Counted from the first letter of the stretch, positions 1-9,354 are shown. The stretch: 64,000 nucleotides of DNA from Sphingobacterium sp. JB170 (GCF_900163865.1 NZ_FUKU01000042.1:1-64000); one strand, 5' to 3'. Translations and numbers: made by a program. Notes: generated by a model from the letters alone, not told the origin.

Positions 1-2
1 AA

Positions 3-1004
3 AGTCTCCGGGATCTGGTGATCGCACTTGATGCCCACCAATCCAAATGCTATCATCTGGGAATGGGCAAGAATGTCTCCAGATCATCGTTAGCCAGAGC
101 CAACCAGGATAGGGATTACCATATCTTCGAGGAGTACGCCTATTACTTGGTCAACCAGGCCAGAGAGACCAGAGCCACCAACATCTTCGAGTTGGGTGGG
201 AACGTATATGCTTTCGATTCGACAACGATCGATCTGTGCCTTTCCGTGTTCTGGTGGGCAAAGTTCCGCCGGAGAAAGGGTGGTATCAAAGTACACACAT
301 TGTATGATGTGGAAACGCAGATACCGGCATTCTTTCATTTCACGGAAGCTTCCGTTCACGACTCAAAGGCTATGAAAGAAATCCCTTATGAATCAGGGTC
401 ATACTACATATTTGACCGGGCTTACAACAACTTTAAGATGTTGTATAAAATCCATCAGATAGGAGCTTACTTCGTGATCAGGGCAAAGACTAATCTGCAG
501 TACAAAACCATCAAATGGAAACGCAGATTGCCCAGAAATGTGCTTTCAGATCTAACGATCGGATTGACCGGCTTTTACCCGAAACAGTACTATCCAGGAG
601 CACTTCGGCTGGTCAAATACTGGGATGAACAACAGGAAAGAGAGTTCGTCTTTCTGACCAATGCCACCCATATATCAGCCCTGCAAGTCGCGGATCTTTA
701 CAGGAACCGCTGGCAGGTAGAACTGTTCTTCAAATGGCTGAAACAGCACCTTAAAATCAAAAAATTCTGGGGCATTACCGAGAACGCCGTCCGGATCCAG
801 GTCTATGCCGCCATCTGCACCTACTGCCTGGTGGCCATCGTTCAGCACGATATGAAATTGGACAGAAGCACTTACGAAGTGCTACAGATATTAAGCATCT
901 CCCTCACCGATAAAGCGAACCTGCGAGAGCTCTTTAGCAAAACTAAATTTCAATATGACAAAGAACGAACGGACCTTAATGGGCCAAATTTATTTAATTT
1001 TTAA
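3..1004 (+). mobile_element. IS4-family transposase, 5' truncated by window edge
   Basis: The reading frame is open from the first bases, so the N-terminal part, including the usual DUF4372-like region, lies outside the window. Numbering from the GTG at 18, the DDE catalytic residues are visible: D67 in YAFDSTTID, D133 in IFDRAYNN and E235 in RWQVELFFKWLKQ. The IS4 signature Y-(2)-R-(3)-E-(6)-K fits exactly (Y228, R231, E235, K242). The protein would cut and paste the element through a DDE mechanism. The C-terminus looks intact (stop at 1002-1004). The right end of the element is probably within 1022-1034, where it abuts a broken ATPase gene. Family assignment is sure; whether the copy is active cannot be judged without the left end. 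Confidence 0.93.
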
Positions 1005-1005
1005 A

Positions 1006-1034
1006 ACGTCCCAATTTTAATGGGACACTAGTGA
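1006..1034. repeat. Right terminus of the IS4-type element
   Basis: Directly after the transposase stop there is a short inverted repeat, GTCCCA, seven A/T-rich bases, TGGGAC (about 1008-1026), followed by ACTAGTG. The interrupted ATPase frame resumes at about 1031, so the element boundary must be here. The matching left end and target duplication are outside the window. Confidence 0.55.
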
Positions 1035-1159
1035 CGATACAATTCAAATAAGGTGCTTTTTCCGCTCCTACGTAATCCACTAACTACTTTGATAAGGTCT
1101 TTATCTTTATAGGCTAATAATTTAGACAGGTATTGTTTGCGGTTTGTGTAATTTCTCAT
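1028..1159 (-). pseudogene. 5' fragment of an AAA_14/DUF4143-type ATPase, cut by the IS element
   Basis: Reading the minus strand from the ATG at 1157-1159 gives 43 codons, MRNYTNRKQYLSKLLAYKDK followed by a Walker A segment GLRRSGKST and then LFELYRH and a TAG at 1028-1030. This is the N-terminus typical of the AAA_14 plus DUF4143 ATPases of bacteria (Y...L..L...DLIKVVSGLRRSGKST). The stop and the last codon come from the IS sequence, so the insertion lies immediately after the P-loop. The rest of the gene, if it survives, would be left of the transposon and outside the window. These ATPases have poorly known roles. The fragment is too short for its own annotation in most pipelines. Confidence 0.82.
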
Positions 1160-1178
1160 AGTGCAAAGACATTCAATA

Positions 1179-1217
1179 AATCATTAAAACTTTAATTGTT
1201 TACAAGTTTTAATGATT
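1179..1217. promoter_or_regulatory. Perfect 14-bp inverted repeat upstream of the broken ATPase
   Basis: Arms AATCATTAAAACTT (1179-1192) and AAGTTTTAATGATT (1204-1217) are separated by 11 bases and lie 20 bases upstream of the ATPase start codon. Without a T-run beside it, it looks more like an operator than a terminator. A second, shorter copy of the same half-site pair occurs at 1270-1300. Confidence 0.5.
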
Positions 1218-1269
1218 CTACGACTTTTTGATAATCATGAGCTTATAGATCCACTAGAATTTAAGAGTT

Positions 1270-1300
1270 ATTAAAACTCGCAGAAAACATAAGTTTTAAT
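1270..1300. repeat. Second copy of the TTAAAACT/AGTTTTAA inverted repeat
   Basis: ATTAAAACT (1270-1278) and AGTTTTAAT (1292-1300) repeat the core of the palindrome at 1179-1217, giving four copies of the half-site within 120 bases. It could be a paired operator for the ATPase gene, or sequence left at the edge of a former mobile element, since a decayed recombinase starts right beside it. Confidence 0.4.
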
Positions 1301-1302
1301 AA

Positions 1303-1500
1303 TTAATTTACATGCTCATCTACAACCTTACCCAACTCTTCACTTACGATTTTTGCATATACCTGTGTTTGCTGTATAGTAGCGCAAGCAACTTACTTAC
1401 ATATTCTATGGCTTACCGTTGTTTAGAGCATTGCTAGCATATGTATGTCGGCTCCACTCAATCATTTCTAGATAATATTCTTCGGAAACATTTGATATAT
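1303..1500 (-). pseudogene. Decayed tyrosine recombinase (integrase), C-terminal remnant
   Basis: The minus strand shows the C-terminal active-site block of a tyrosine recombinase spread over two frames. RHTYASNALNNGKP (arginine codon at 1448-1450) is the R-H-x-x box. After a shift comes EYVSKLLA, and after another shift CATIQQTQVYAKIVSEELGK, with the catalytic tyrosine codon at 1357-1359, ending at a TAA at 1303-1305. This matches the family order RHT-A--L--G----V---LGH--I--TQ-YAK. At least two frameshifts and a stop make it non-functional. The upstream part of the gene cannot be recognised. It marks a former integrative element or strain-specific insertion. Confidence 0.75.
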
Positions 1501-1539
1501 GGGATCTTTATCCGATTATCGAAGATGTAATTGTATAGA

Positions 1540-2281
1540 TTATTTATTGCCCATATGTTTGCCTAACGTAGTTAATACGTAGCGCTGCTTGCTACTAGTT
1601 GGATTATCAGGGTCTAATAATCCGACAAGCCCTGCTTTAATCGCCGGATTTAAATATTTCTCACGGAAGTTTTTTCGGTCCGATAAGCCAAGAAAGCCCA
1701 GCAAACCCTCTCTGCTATGCTCTCCCGTAAATACTGCCAGAAATCTTTCGACTTGGGGGGAGACTTGGGGGGACACCTTCCGAAATCGGAAATATCATCC
1801 GGATAAAGTATCCCATGAAGCGGAAGCATTCCTTACCGTAACTTTCCAAAATACGTGGTACGCCAGAGCCGAGTTGCTCCACCAGCTCCAAATCTCTATA
1901 AACACGCATCAACTCTCGATTTCTCGGAATGGATACGCCCTCAAAGAAATCTTCTTCACTCAACCCCTCTGGCAACCTACCTGCCGATATAATTTCGATC
2001 CGATCTGAAAAAATATCGAACTTGGGTGGCACTTCACGGGTGTAATCATTGTGAATGATCGAGTTAATAATAGCTTCGCGAATAGCAACCGGATTCCAGA
2101 GCCGTTTATCAATCCTTTCTTTGGATGTAATCTGCGTTTCCGTCCGATTTTCCAATTCTATTTTATCCAACACAGTTTTCGTTGCCTTGATCAGTGAACA
2201 AAAACCGTATTCATTGTTTTCAATCAAGTCAACCCGAAGATTACAGAAATGCCAAAGCACAGTTTGTTTAACAGGTGTCAA
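1540..2281 (-). pseudogene. RecG-like/Schlafen-type ATP-binding protein, 5' truncated and frameshifted
   Basis: The first minus-strand frame (2281 down to about 1790) encodes the conserved block of the putative DNA-binding/ATP-dependent helicase-like family: KERIDKRLWNPVAIREAI, NSIIHNDYTREVPPKFDIFS and ELMRVYRDLELVEQLGSG. The frame then runs out of homology, and the family C-terminus continues in another frame as VSPQVSPQVERFLAVF to a stop at 1540. A one-base slip near 1775-1800, beside two C6 runs that encode the SPQV repeats, explains this. The start at 2281 is only a TTG with a stop right before it, and the N-terminal AlbA_2/Schlafen domain is absent. Such genes often accompany mobile DNA. 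Non-function is likely but a sequencing slip at the C6 runs is not excluded. Confidence 0.75.
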
Positions 2282-2500
2282 TCAGCTTATTTTAAGTGGA
2301 CAGCAATGACGTCATATATTTAAATTAAGGTTAGTCGTAATATTGTATTGTCCCGAATTCAATAATAAAAATGTTATTTCTCATCTAGACGAATGAGAAA
2401 GTTGGGTTCTTAATCGCTAGAATGCCATAGCTACGTCGATGTTGCATACATAAACCAAACATACCAACGGCGATCGGTTGGGATAATGAACTGGTGCAAA
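2282..2500. other. Non-coding junction between the decayed region and the phosphatase operon
   Basis: No credible frame is present. The sequence TTAAGTGGACAGC near 2291-2304 directly follows the truncation point of the RecG-like remnant and has the look of an insertion-sequence end, but no partner end or target duplication could be found by eye. Confidence 0.3.
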
Positions 2501-2503
2501 TTG

Positions 2504-2542
2504 AAAAGGGGGCGTCTCAAATTTAGTTTAAGCTGCCCCTTT
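2504..2542 (-). terminator. Intrinsic terminator of the phosphatase operon
   Basis: AAAAGGGGGC (2504-2513) and GCCCCTTT (2535-2542) form a GC-rich hairpin. Read on the minus strand it ends in a T-run, 20 bases after the phosphatase stop codon. Confidence 0.6.
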
Positions 2543-2561
2543 ATTGCAATAAGTCATACCC

Positions 2562-4466
2562 CTATTTAGATGGCAGTTCGAGCAATTGACGAATTCGCTT
2601 CACAATATCAGTATTGTCCAAAAATCCTTGAAAAATTTCTGCTCCCGGACCATATGACATCAACGGAACGGGGATCCCGGTATGGTCTGTAGTAGCAAAA
2701 TTACCCAAGACCTGTCCTTTTTGTCTATTGGCATCTAATAGCACTAAACCTCCGGTTTCGTGATCTGAGGTGACGAGTACTAAGGTCTCGCCATTGAGAT
2801 CTGCATACTGCAATGCCTGGCCGACCAAGCGGTCAAAACTTAGATATTCTGTCACGGTAAACGGAATAGAATTACTGTGGCCGCCTCCGTCGATCTTCGC
2901 GCCTTCAACCATCAAAAAGAACCCTTTATCCGCACTTCTATCTTCTAAAAAAGATACCGAAGGACGAAAAACATCTTCAATCAAGCGATACGCTGTATGT
3001 GCTTCATTTTGGTCGTCACGAAGCTTATTCCATTCCCGATCTACCTGATCTTGGGCAAATACCAGCAGACGATCGCTTTTTGAACGTGCGATATGATCAG
3101 CCCCATCTACAATCTCTACATTTCTTTCTCGCAGTTGCTTAATCACCAAACTATCTGCAGTAGCAAATTCCTTAGCCGATCCACCAACCATTAAAGATAA
3201 TTTTGAATCTACGAGCTGAGCAGCAATACTATCTGCGTTATTCCTTTCGCGGACATGCGCGTAAAAAGCAGATGGTGTCGCACCCGTAATACCGTCATTT
3301 GATACTACTCCACCCACCATACCCGCCCTTGCGATCAAGTCGGGTAAATTGTCCACAGGCCTACCGGTTGTATCGACACCGATAAATCGGTTCCGAGTCT
3401 TTACCCCTGTTGCCAACGCACTTCCCCCTGCCGCTGAATCAGTGTGATAATTATCGGTAGAACTCGTGAATAGATAACCCGTATACGGCATATTCAATAC
3501 ATTCAACTGCCCTTTGTTAGCCATGGCGGCCGCCCAAAGTTGTGACAAGCCTGCTCCATCACTGATCAGCAAGATGATATTTTTCGGCCTTTCAACAGAA
3601 GCGTTGCTTTTCTTTTTGGGCAAATAGGTCTTGTAAAAGACATTATTCGAAAAGCTGTTCTTTGAATATGATCGCATGAATTCAGCGGCAGCCATAGGCT
3701 GATCGGTATTGATATAATCAATACCAAACTTCATCCATTCATACCATGTCGTCTTGGTATCTGGCGCTGCCCAAAATCTTACTTCCTTGCCAAGGCGATG
3801 TACCGAATCTATTGCATTTTTCACCGTTATCGAGTCCTGACGGGTCAACCGTCCCAAGCCATTCCACATCGATAATTGTGAAAACGGAGCACTAAAGAGT
3901 CCTATTCGCTCTAACTGCGCAGTCGTGTAATTTTTATTAAACTCACCATCAAAATAGAAGATATTATCATAGAGATGGAATTCTTCGGGTGTTGGACGAT
4001 TTCCACTAATGACGATTTTTACTGCTTTCGGATTATTTTTACTATCAAACAGATCTCTATAGGGCTGAAGCTTCTCCGATAACAATTTCAAGACCGCATG
4101 CCCGTCGGACTTGGGGTCAATCAAGAGCTGCAACCGTCCATTTTCGGGATACAAGAATCCATCGGTAGTATTTTCAAATGCTGCTATTATCGGTTCCAGA
4201 TACAACCTTTCAAAAGTATTCTCGGGCGTAATTTCCTCGTATTCATGTGCCACATATAAATTACGGTCTTTTAAAAAGAGATCGACTTCTATGGACCCAA
4301 ACCCCAATCCATACGCTAATGCAAACGGATGGTTTCTTGTATAATCATTATGTGAATGCAGGTTTTTCAGGTAGCTTGTTGGCTTAACCTGCGCAACGGT
4401 AGGTACAGCAATCTGGCTTGCGGCGCCTACAAGCGCCATAAAAAATACTTTTTTCATTCGAATCAT
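2562..4466 (-). CDS. Secreted two-domain phosphoesterase: GDPD/PI-PLC-like domain fused to PhoA-type alkaline phosphatase
   Basis: From the ATG at 4466 the product has 634 residues: a signal peptide ending near VAQ (about 27), a glycerophosphodiesterase/PI-PLC-like barrel (about 30-265) and an alkaline phosphatase domain (about 292-634). The first domain shows HSHNDY (37-42), E60/D62 in SIEVDLF and H74 in VAHE, as expected for GDPD active sites. The second shows D303 (SDGAG), nucleophile S344 in TDSAAGGS, E521/D526/H530 in VEGAKIDGGGH, D568/H569 in SDHE and H595 in TTDHTG, all PhoA metal or nucleophile positions. I infer stepwise release of phosphate from a phosphodiester in the periplasm or at the surface. 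A longer open frame back to 4583 overlaps susD and lacks a signal at its start. Last gene of the sigma-FecR-SusCD operon. Confidence 0.88.
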   Translation of the reverse strand: MIRMKKVFFMALVGAASQIAVPTVAQVKPTSYLKNLHSHNDYTRNHPFALAYGLGFGSIEVDLFLKDRNLYVAHEYEEITPENTFERLYLEPIIAAFENTTDGFLYPENGRLQLLIDPKSDGHAVLKLLSEKLQPYRDLFDSKNNPKAVKIVISGNRPTPEEFHLYDNIFYFDGEFNKNYTTAQLERIGLFSAPFSQLSMWNGLGRLTRQDSITVKNAIDSVHRLGKEVRFWAAPDTKTTWYEWMKFGIDYINTDQPMAAAEFMRSYSKNSFSNNVFYKTYLPKKKSNASVERPKNIILLISDGAGLSQLWAAAMANKGQLNVLNMPYTGYLFTSSTDNYHTDSAAGGSALATGVKTRNRFIGVDTTGRPVDNLPDLIARAGMVGGVVSNDGITGATPSAFYAHVRERNNADSIAAQLVDSKLSLMVGGSAKEFATADSLVIKQLRERNVEIVDGADHIARSKSDRLLVFAQDQVDREWNKLRDDQNEAHTAYRLIEDVFRPSVSFLEDRSADKGFFLMVEGAKIDGGGHSNSIPFTVTEYLSFDRLVGQALQYADLNGETLVLVTSDHETGGLVLLDANRQKGQVLGNFATTDHTGIPVPLMSYGPGAEIFQGFLDNTDIVKRIRQLLELPSK

Positions 4467-4516
4467 TTTTCTTGTCTTAGTTAACTTTTTCTTATTTACT
4501 AGATCGAATCTTTCTG

Positions 4517-6034
4517 CTACGGTTGGAACCAAACCTTTACATTTTGATCCGGCATCGTTCCGTCCATATGCTCCTGCACCCATTCGATTAGGCTCGGGTT
4601 GTTTTGCTCGTTATCGGAATACACATAACGTACGGGGATCTCTGCCCGCACTGAGGCTCCCGGTTTGATTTCGGGAATACCTGTTCTACGCCAGGAAGCC
4701 CACCCTTCGAAGCCATTTAGGAAGCTGTCCACAAAATATTGCTCAGCAATCATTGTAAGTCCTTTTTCGGATTGGTATTGATTTTCTGCATTTGACCAAT
4801 ATTCTTCCCGCTGATTATCACTGATATAAGGGTTTTGCGTTTGGTTTTGGCTGCCTACTTGTTTCCACTTATCAAAGGACGCCTCTACAGCCTCTTTATA
4901 TATTTCGTTAGCCTGCCCCGAAACTCCCATACCTCTTTGAATAGCTTCAGTTTTTAACAGCAACAGTTCGCTATAGGTCATTAAGAATGCGCGATTGTCT
5001 CGTCTTATGCGGCGTCCTACTACCGAAAAATCGCCATCGGTGTAATTTGTACGTTCGTATAATGCTTCCTGCTCGGCGGAACTCAACCCAGCGGTCTGTC
5101 CTCGGTATTCCAAACTCCCGTTTGCCAAAAACGAATTTCTAGTCGGCGCGGCGTAAATAAACAAGCGGGGATCCCCTCCTTTCACTAGCAATCCAATCAT
5201 TACATCACTTACTTTCGCATTATCCGAAAAGTCAACACCGCTTCCATCCGAAGAAGGATTCTGAATATACCAATTATAAAAATCGCTCGAATTATTATAT
5301 ACTAAAGTCGCACCGTCATCTACATTAGCGAATATGGGGTAACGGTCCGGATTGTTGAATATTTCCGATACTTGCTGCGACACATCTTTTTTTGCCGATT
5401 GCCTCATTAATATACGGATTTTTAGCGTGTTTGCGAATTTTCGCCACTTCTGAAGCTCGCCATCGTATAGAATATCTCGACTAATCGACGTTCCTTGGGG
5501 AAGTTCTGCCAAAAGATTGTTGGCTGAATCTAGGTCTGCTAACATCCGTTGATAAACTTCTTCTTGGGCCTGAAACTTCGGAAATTCCATTCCATCGATA
5601 TTTCCCATGCCGGCTTCGTCATATGGAATATCGCCAAATGCATCCGTAACCAGTGAGAGAACGTATACCTTATTGATATATGCCAGCGCGATGTATGCCG
5701 GCTGGTTGTTTTGCTCCGCTAGAAGTTTCATTTGATTAATATCTTTAATTAATCGTACTGCATTATTCCACTCCTCACGCCAGCTTGCTCCTGTGAGATT
5801 AAAGCGTCCATCGTTTTCACTAGTTCCACCAGGATAAGCCAGATGTTGGACGTACTGCCCAGCTCGACGACCACTTCCTACCATAGTATTTGCACTGCCA
5901 CTAATAATCGGTGGTAGCAGCATCTCGACGGGCACAACTGCCGGATTATTTGGATCTATATTAATTTCTTCGAAATTTTGGCAAGCCTGAAAGGATAGCA
6001 TTACAATTACCAGACAAACGAAATAATTTTTCAT
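4517..6034 (-). CDS. SusD/RagB-like nutrient-binding outer-membrane lipoprotein (SusD-like_2 type)
   Basis: 505 residues with a lipoprotein signal ending LSFQAC (Cys18). The following NFEEINIDPNNP and the motif AYINKVYVLSLVTDAFGDIP are typical of the SusD-like_2 branch, all-helical TPR-like proteins that sit as a lid on a SusC barrel and capture substrate at the cell surface. The start is fixed by the ATG at 6034, 28 bases after the susC stop, and the stop lies 50 bases before the phosphatase gene, so the three are almost certainly co-transcribed. The substrate cannot be read from the sequence; the downstream phosphoesterase suggests a phosphorylated compound. No defects seen. Confidence 0.93.
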   Translation of the reverse strand: MKNYFVCLVIVMLSFQACQNFEEINIDPNNPAVVPVEMLLPPIISGSANTMVGSGRRAGQYVQHLAYPGGTSENDGRFNLTGASWREEWNNAVRLIKDINQMKLLAEQNNQPAYIALAYINKVYVLSLVTDAFGDIPYDEAGMGNIDGMEFPKFQAQEEVYQRMLADLDSANNLLAELPQGTSISRDILYDGELQKWRKFANTLKIRILMRQSAKKDVSQQVSEIFNNPDRYPIFANVDDGATLVYNNSSDFYNWYIQNPSSDGSGVDFSDNAKVSDVMIGLLVKGGDPRLFIYAAPTRNSFLANGSLEYRGQTAGLSSAEQEALYERTNYTDGDFSVVGRRIRRDNRAFLMTYSELLLLKTEAIQRGMGVSGQANEIYKEAVEASFDKWKQVGSQNQTQNPYISDNQREEYWSNAENQYQSEKGLTMIAEQYFVDSFLNGFEGWASWRRTGIPEIKPGASVRAEIPVRYVYSDNEQNNPSLIEWVQEHMDGTMPDQNVKVWFQP

Positions 6035-6062
6035 ATTATATAATTTTATATTTTAAACTCAG

Positions 6063-9000
6063 CTAAAAAGCCACATTGATCGACATCCCAAAATTACGCA
6101 TAGATGGAAGGGACATTGCCTCTACGCCGACAAACTGCCCGTCGTATGCCGAAACTTCCGGATCTATATGCGGTACATCACTCCATAGCATTAAGTTTCT
6201 ACCGATAAGCGATACCGAAGCCGCTTTAATCGCCGTTCGTCGCAATATGCGTTGCGGCAACCTATAGCTTATCTTTACCTCTCTTAGTTTGAGGTAAGAG
6301 GCGTCGAATGTTGCAATACGGTCGTTATTATAGTATGCCTGCCAATAATCACGCACGGGGATGTCTACGCTGTTCGGCTCGCCCGTATCGATATCGATCC
6401 CTTCCCCAACGATTGTTCCCGCACCATTTTCATCCCGAAATGGTAATGACTCAGGAAGACTTCCTGCCCCAATTCCTTCGATAAATGTCCGGGAATGTAC
6501 TACACCTCCTTTTTGGCCTGCGAACAAGAAATTAAGATTCCAATTTTTATACCTCAAATCGTTAGCTATACTACCTATCCATTTCGGATTGACATTTCCC
6601 AGGTATCCCCAATCACCATTCTCTTCCTGCGGGAGTCCATTGCGGTGCACTAACTGATCGTTATCATAAATAAGATAATCGCCATAAAGAGAGCCCGACG
6701 ACCCGTCACCTTTTGTGTTTTCGGAGCGTAGCTCCAGGGATGCCCAACGTTCCAACTGACGAATACGGGAAATACCTTGATCTTCAGCTAGCGAGATCAC
6801 CTTATTTCGATTGAAAGAATAGTTGACGAAGATATCCCACGAAAAATTGTTGCTGCGTATCGGCGTTCCACTCACCATAAGCTCTAACCCGTGATTCGTC
6901 ATCTCACCCACATTCAACAGTTTGGTATCGTAACCCGCCGAAGGATTGAGCGTTACAGGGATAATTAGATCGGTTGTTCTACTTTTATAATAGGTGAGAT
7001 CCAACCCCAGTCGATTGCTAAAGAATCTAGAATCGAATCCAAATTCGTAGGACACTACCTTTTCGGGACGAATGTTCTCGTTAGGATAATTGTTATTATG
7101 AATAGCCACTGTCTCTCCCCCCCATCCTTGCGTCACCATGAAATTAGGCAGGGTACGATACGGTTCCAAATCTCTTCTTACCGAAGAAGCCGCACCCCTA
7201 ATTTTTAACATATTGAGTTGCTCGCTACGCCATCCAAACAGTTCAGAGGCGATTATACTCAGGGAGGCCGACGGATAGAAATAGGAATTATTGGCTTTTG
7301 GTAATGCGCTCGACCAGTCGTTGCGGCCAGTTATATCTAAAAAGACCATATCCCTATAACCGATCTGACTGGTTCCGTAAATGGAATTAATCTGTTTTTC
7401 CTGATAGGTGTTCCCCGCTAACAACGGTTCTCCGTTATTGGTCAGATTGTACACGTTCGGTATTGCTAGGCGCGGAGCAATTGCCCCTAAACGCTTTGAA
7501 ATCTGCGACATTAAGTTACCACCTATCGAAGCGTCGAAAGAAAAATCTGAATGCAAAACCGGACTATAGCTCAAGAGCATGTCGTGGTTGGACTCAATAA
7601 AATAGACATCGTCCTCCTGATAGTAACCATTCTTATACTGACTCGATGAGTTTGCATGTCTCATCGTCCGCTTATCATTGTAAAAATCTCTTCCCGAACG
7701 CACCATCAACTTAAGATCTGGGCGAATGTCGTATGTGGCCTTTACATTACCATATACGCGATCCCTATTATTACCATTCAGATTCTCGTAAGCGACAAAA
7801 TATGGGTTGTTCCAAATTGTACCATTCATATTAAAGATTGGAGAATTTTGTTCGGTATTGTTACTTTCCGGCCGCCAGTAATCTTTCAACGAATTCATAT
7901 CTAAGTTACGCGGCATATATAAAAACATTCGCATGACGGATTCATCATTCTTAGCGCCATAACTTGCCCGGTTATCACTCGAACTATTAACCCAGTTCAT
8001 CACCACGTCCAATCTTAAATTCGGGACAATCTGATACCCCGCATTCATTCCGAGCGAATTTCGGCTTAAATCCGTATTTGGTACCATACCAGATTGAGAC
8101 AGATTGGTATACGAAAAACGGTAATTGAGTTTGTCGTTGCTATTAGATATCGATAAACTGTTTGTAAAAGTTTTGCTAGTCTGCAGGAAATCTTTCAATT
8201 GATCACGATGTGCGACAAAAGGTGTTGCAATGCGCTCTCCGGTTGCCAGATCAATTGGCGAATCCCATTGCTTTATCAATTGACCATTCAAGGATGGGCC
8301 CCAGTTTTCCATAACGTTATCAAACTTTCCTGGATTGGTACCCGCACCATCCACATATTCATAGTTACCGTAGCGGCCCTGACCATACTCATATTGATAA
8401 TCAGGAAGTTTCAATGGTGTTCCAAAATCCACATGTGTATTAAAATTAATTCCAACGCCTTTCGCGTCTTTACCAGATTTAGTGGTAATCAATACAACAC
8501 CATTCGATGCACGTGAACCATACAATGCCGCAGCGTTAGGGCCTTTAAGTACCGAAATGCTTTCGATGTCATTCGGATCAATTTCCCCTGCCGCGTTTCC
8601 ATAATCAACCTCTCCTTCCCCTCCTGTAAAATTGGGGTTATTAAAATCCTGTCTTCCAGTAAAAGCTCGTGTCGATTGTTCGTTGTTATTACTCACCGGA
8701 ACACCATCAACCACGAATAGCGGTGAATTATTGTAATTATAGCCGCTCACAAAGTTCTGTCCTCGGATCTGTATATTGGACGAAGCTCCGATACCGCCAG
8801 AGGAATTTGTAATCTGTACGCCCGCCACGCGCCCGCTCAACGTGTTCACTAAATTAGTCTCATGTGCTTCCTGTATCTTATTCCCGTCCACCTGCTGTAC
8901 CGAAAACCCAACCGATTTCGATGCCCGTGTGATACCGAGCGCAGTTACGACAACCTCCTCAAGCGACGACGACTGTTCGATCAAACGAACGAGTAACGAA

Positions 9001-9317
9001 TTTTTGTCATCTGCACTTACCAGAAACTCGGTTTCGACGTGACTTTGGTAGCCAACACGTGAAAATACGATATTATAACGCCTGCCGACCCGTAGATTGC
9101 GTAGTTCAAAGACGCCATTCTCGTACGAGGCTGTAGAAACCGCACTGCGTTGTTCGTCTTTAGTTGAAACCGAAACCCCACTCAATGGATTCCCGTCCTG
9201 ATCGAGCACACGCCCCTTCACTTGTCCGGTTTGCTGCGCCTGTAGTTCTCCAACACAAAAGAACATATAAACTAGGCATAGCAATGATAAAAAATGATAA
9301 AATCTGTTTAGTTTCAT
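6063..9317 (-). CDS. SusC/RagA-like TonB-dependent outer-membrane transporter
   Basis: 1084 residues. A signal peptide (ends near LQAQQ, about 28) precedes a carboxypeptidase-regulatory-like beta-sandwich (about 32-115, GQVKGRVLDQDGNPLSGVSV), a TonB box-like EEVVVTALG, a plug domain with IQIRGQNFVSG, PLFVVDGVPVSN and the hallmark SISVLKGPNAAALYGSRASN, and a long beta-barrel ending in NVAF. It would import the SusD-bound ligand across the outer membrane using TonB energy. There is no separate STN domain in front, so contact with the FecR protein would have to use another surface or the SusC N-terminal extension. Middle gene of the ECF sigma-controlled operon; 37 bases from fecR and 28 from susD. 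Confidence 0.95.
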   Translation of the reverse strand: MKLNRFYHFLSLLCLVYMFFCVGELQAQQTGQVKGRVLDQDGNPLSGVSVSTKDEQRSAVSTASYENGVFELRNLRVGRRYNIVFSRVGYQSHVETEFLVSADDKNSLLVRLIEQSSSLEEVVVTALGITRASKSVGFSVQQVDGNKIQEAHETNLVNTLSGRVAGVQITNSSGGIGASSNIQIRGQNFVSGYNYNNSPLFVVDGVPVSNNNEQSTRAFTGRQDFNNPNFTGGEGEVDYGNAAGEIDPNDIESISVLKGPNAAALYGSRASNGVVLITTKSGKDAKGVGINFNTHVDFGTPLKLPDYQYEYGQGRYGNYEYVDGAGTNPGKFDNVMENWGPSLNGQLIKQWDSPIDLATGERIATPFVAHRDQLKDFLQTSKTFTNSLSISNSNDKLNYRFSYTNLSQSGMVPNTDLSRNSLGMNAGYQIVPNLRLDVVMNWVNSSSDNRASYGAKNDESVMRMFLYMPRNLDMNSLKDYWRPESNNTEQNSPIFNMNGTIWNNPYFVAYENLNGNNRDRVYGNVKATYDIRPDLKLMVRSGRDFYNDKRTMRHANSSSQYKNGYYQEDDVYFIESNHDMLLSYSPVLHSDFSFDASIGGNLMSQISKRLGAIAPRLAIPNVYNLTNNGEPLLAGNTYQEKQINSIYGTSQIGYRDMVFLDITGRNDWSSALPKANNSYFYPSASLSIIASELFGWRSEQLNMLKIRGAASSVRRDLEPYRTLPNFMVTQGWGGETVAIHNNNYPNENIRPEKVVSYEFGFDSRFFSNRLGLDLTYYKSRTTDLIIPVTLNPSAGYDTKLLNVGEMTNHGLELMVSGTPIRSNNFSWDIFVNYSFNRNKVISLAEDQGISRIRQLERWASLELRSENTKGDGSSGSLYGDYLIYDNDQLVHRNGLPQEENGDWGYLGNVNPKWIGSIANDLRYKNWNLNFLFAGQKGGVVHSRTFIEGIGAGSLPESLPFRDENGAGTIVGEGIDIDTGEPNSVDIPVRDYWQAYYNNDRIATFDASYLKLREVKISYRLPQRILRRTAIKAASVSLIGRNLMLWSDVPHIDPEVSAYDGQFVGVEAMSLPSMRNFGMSINVAF

Positions 9318-9354
9318 AGAAATTGTTATTGTTTGGTTTTTACTTGTGATTCAT

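Noticed and set aside
1589-2008. 139-codon plus-strand frame in the RecG-like remnant
   Set aside because: Antisense shadow; the minus strand carries the recognisable family motifs.
4467-4583. Upstream extension of the phosphatase gene
   Set aside because: Overlaps susD coding sequence and would bury the signal peptide; ATG at 4466 or 4457 gives a normal secreted protein.
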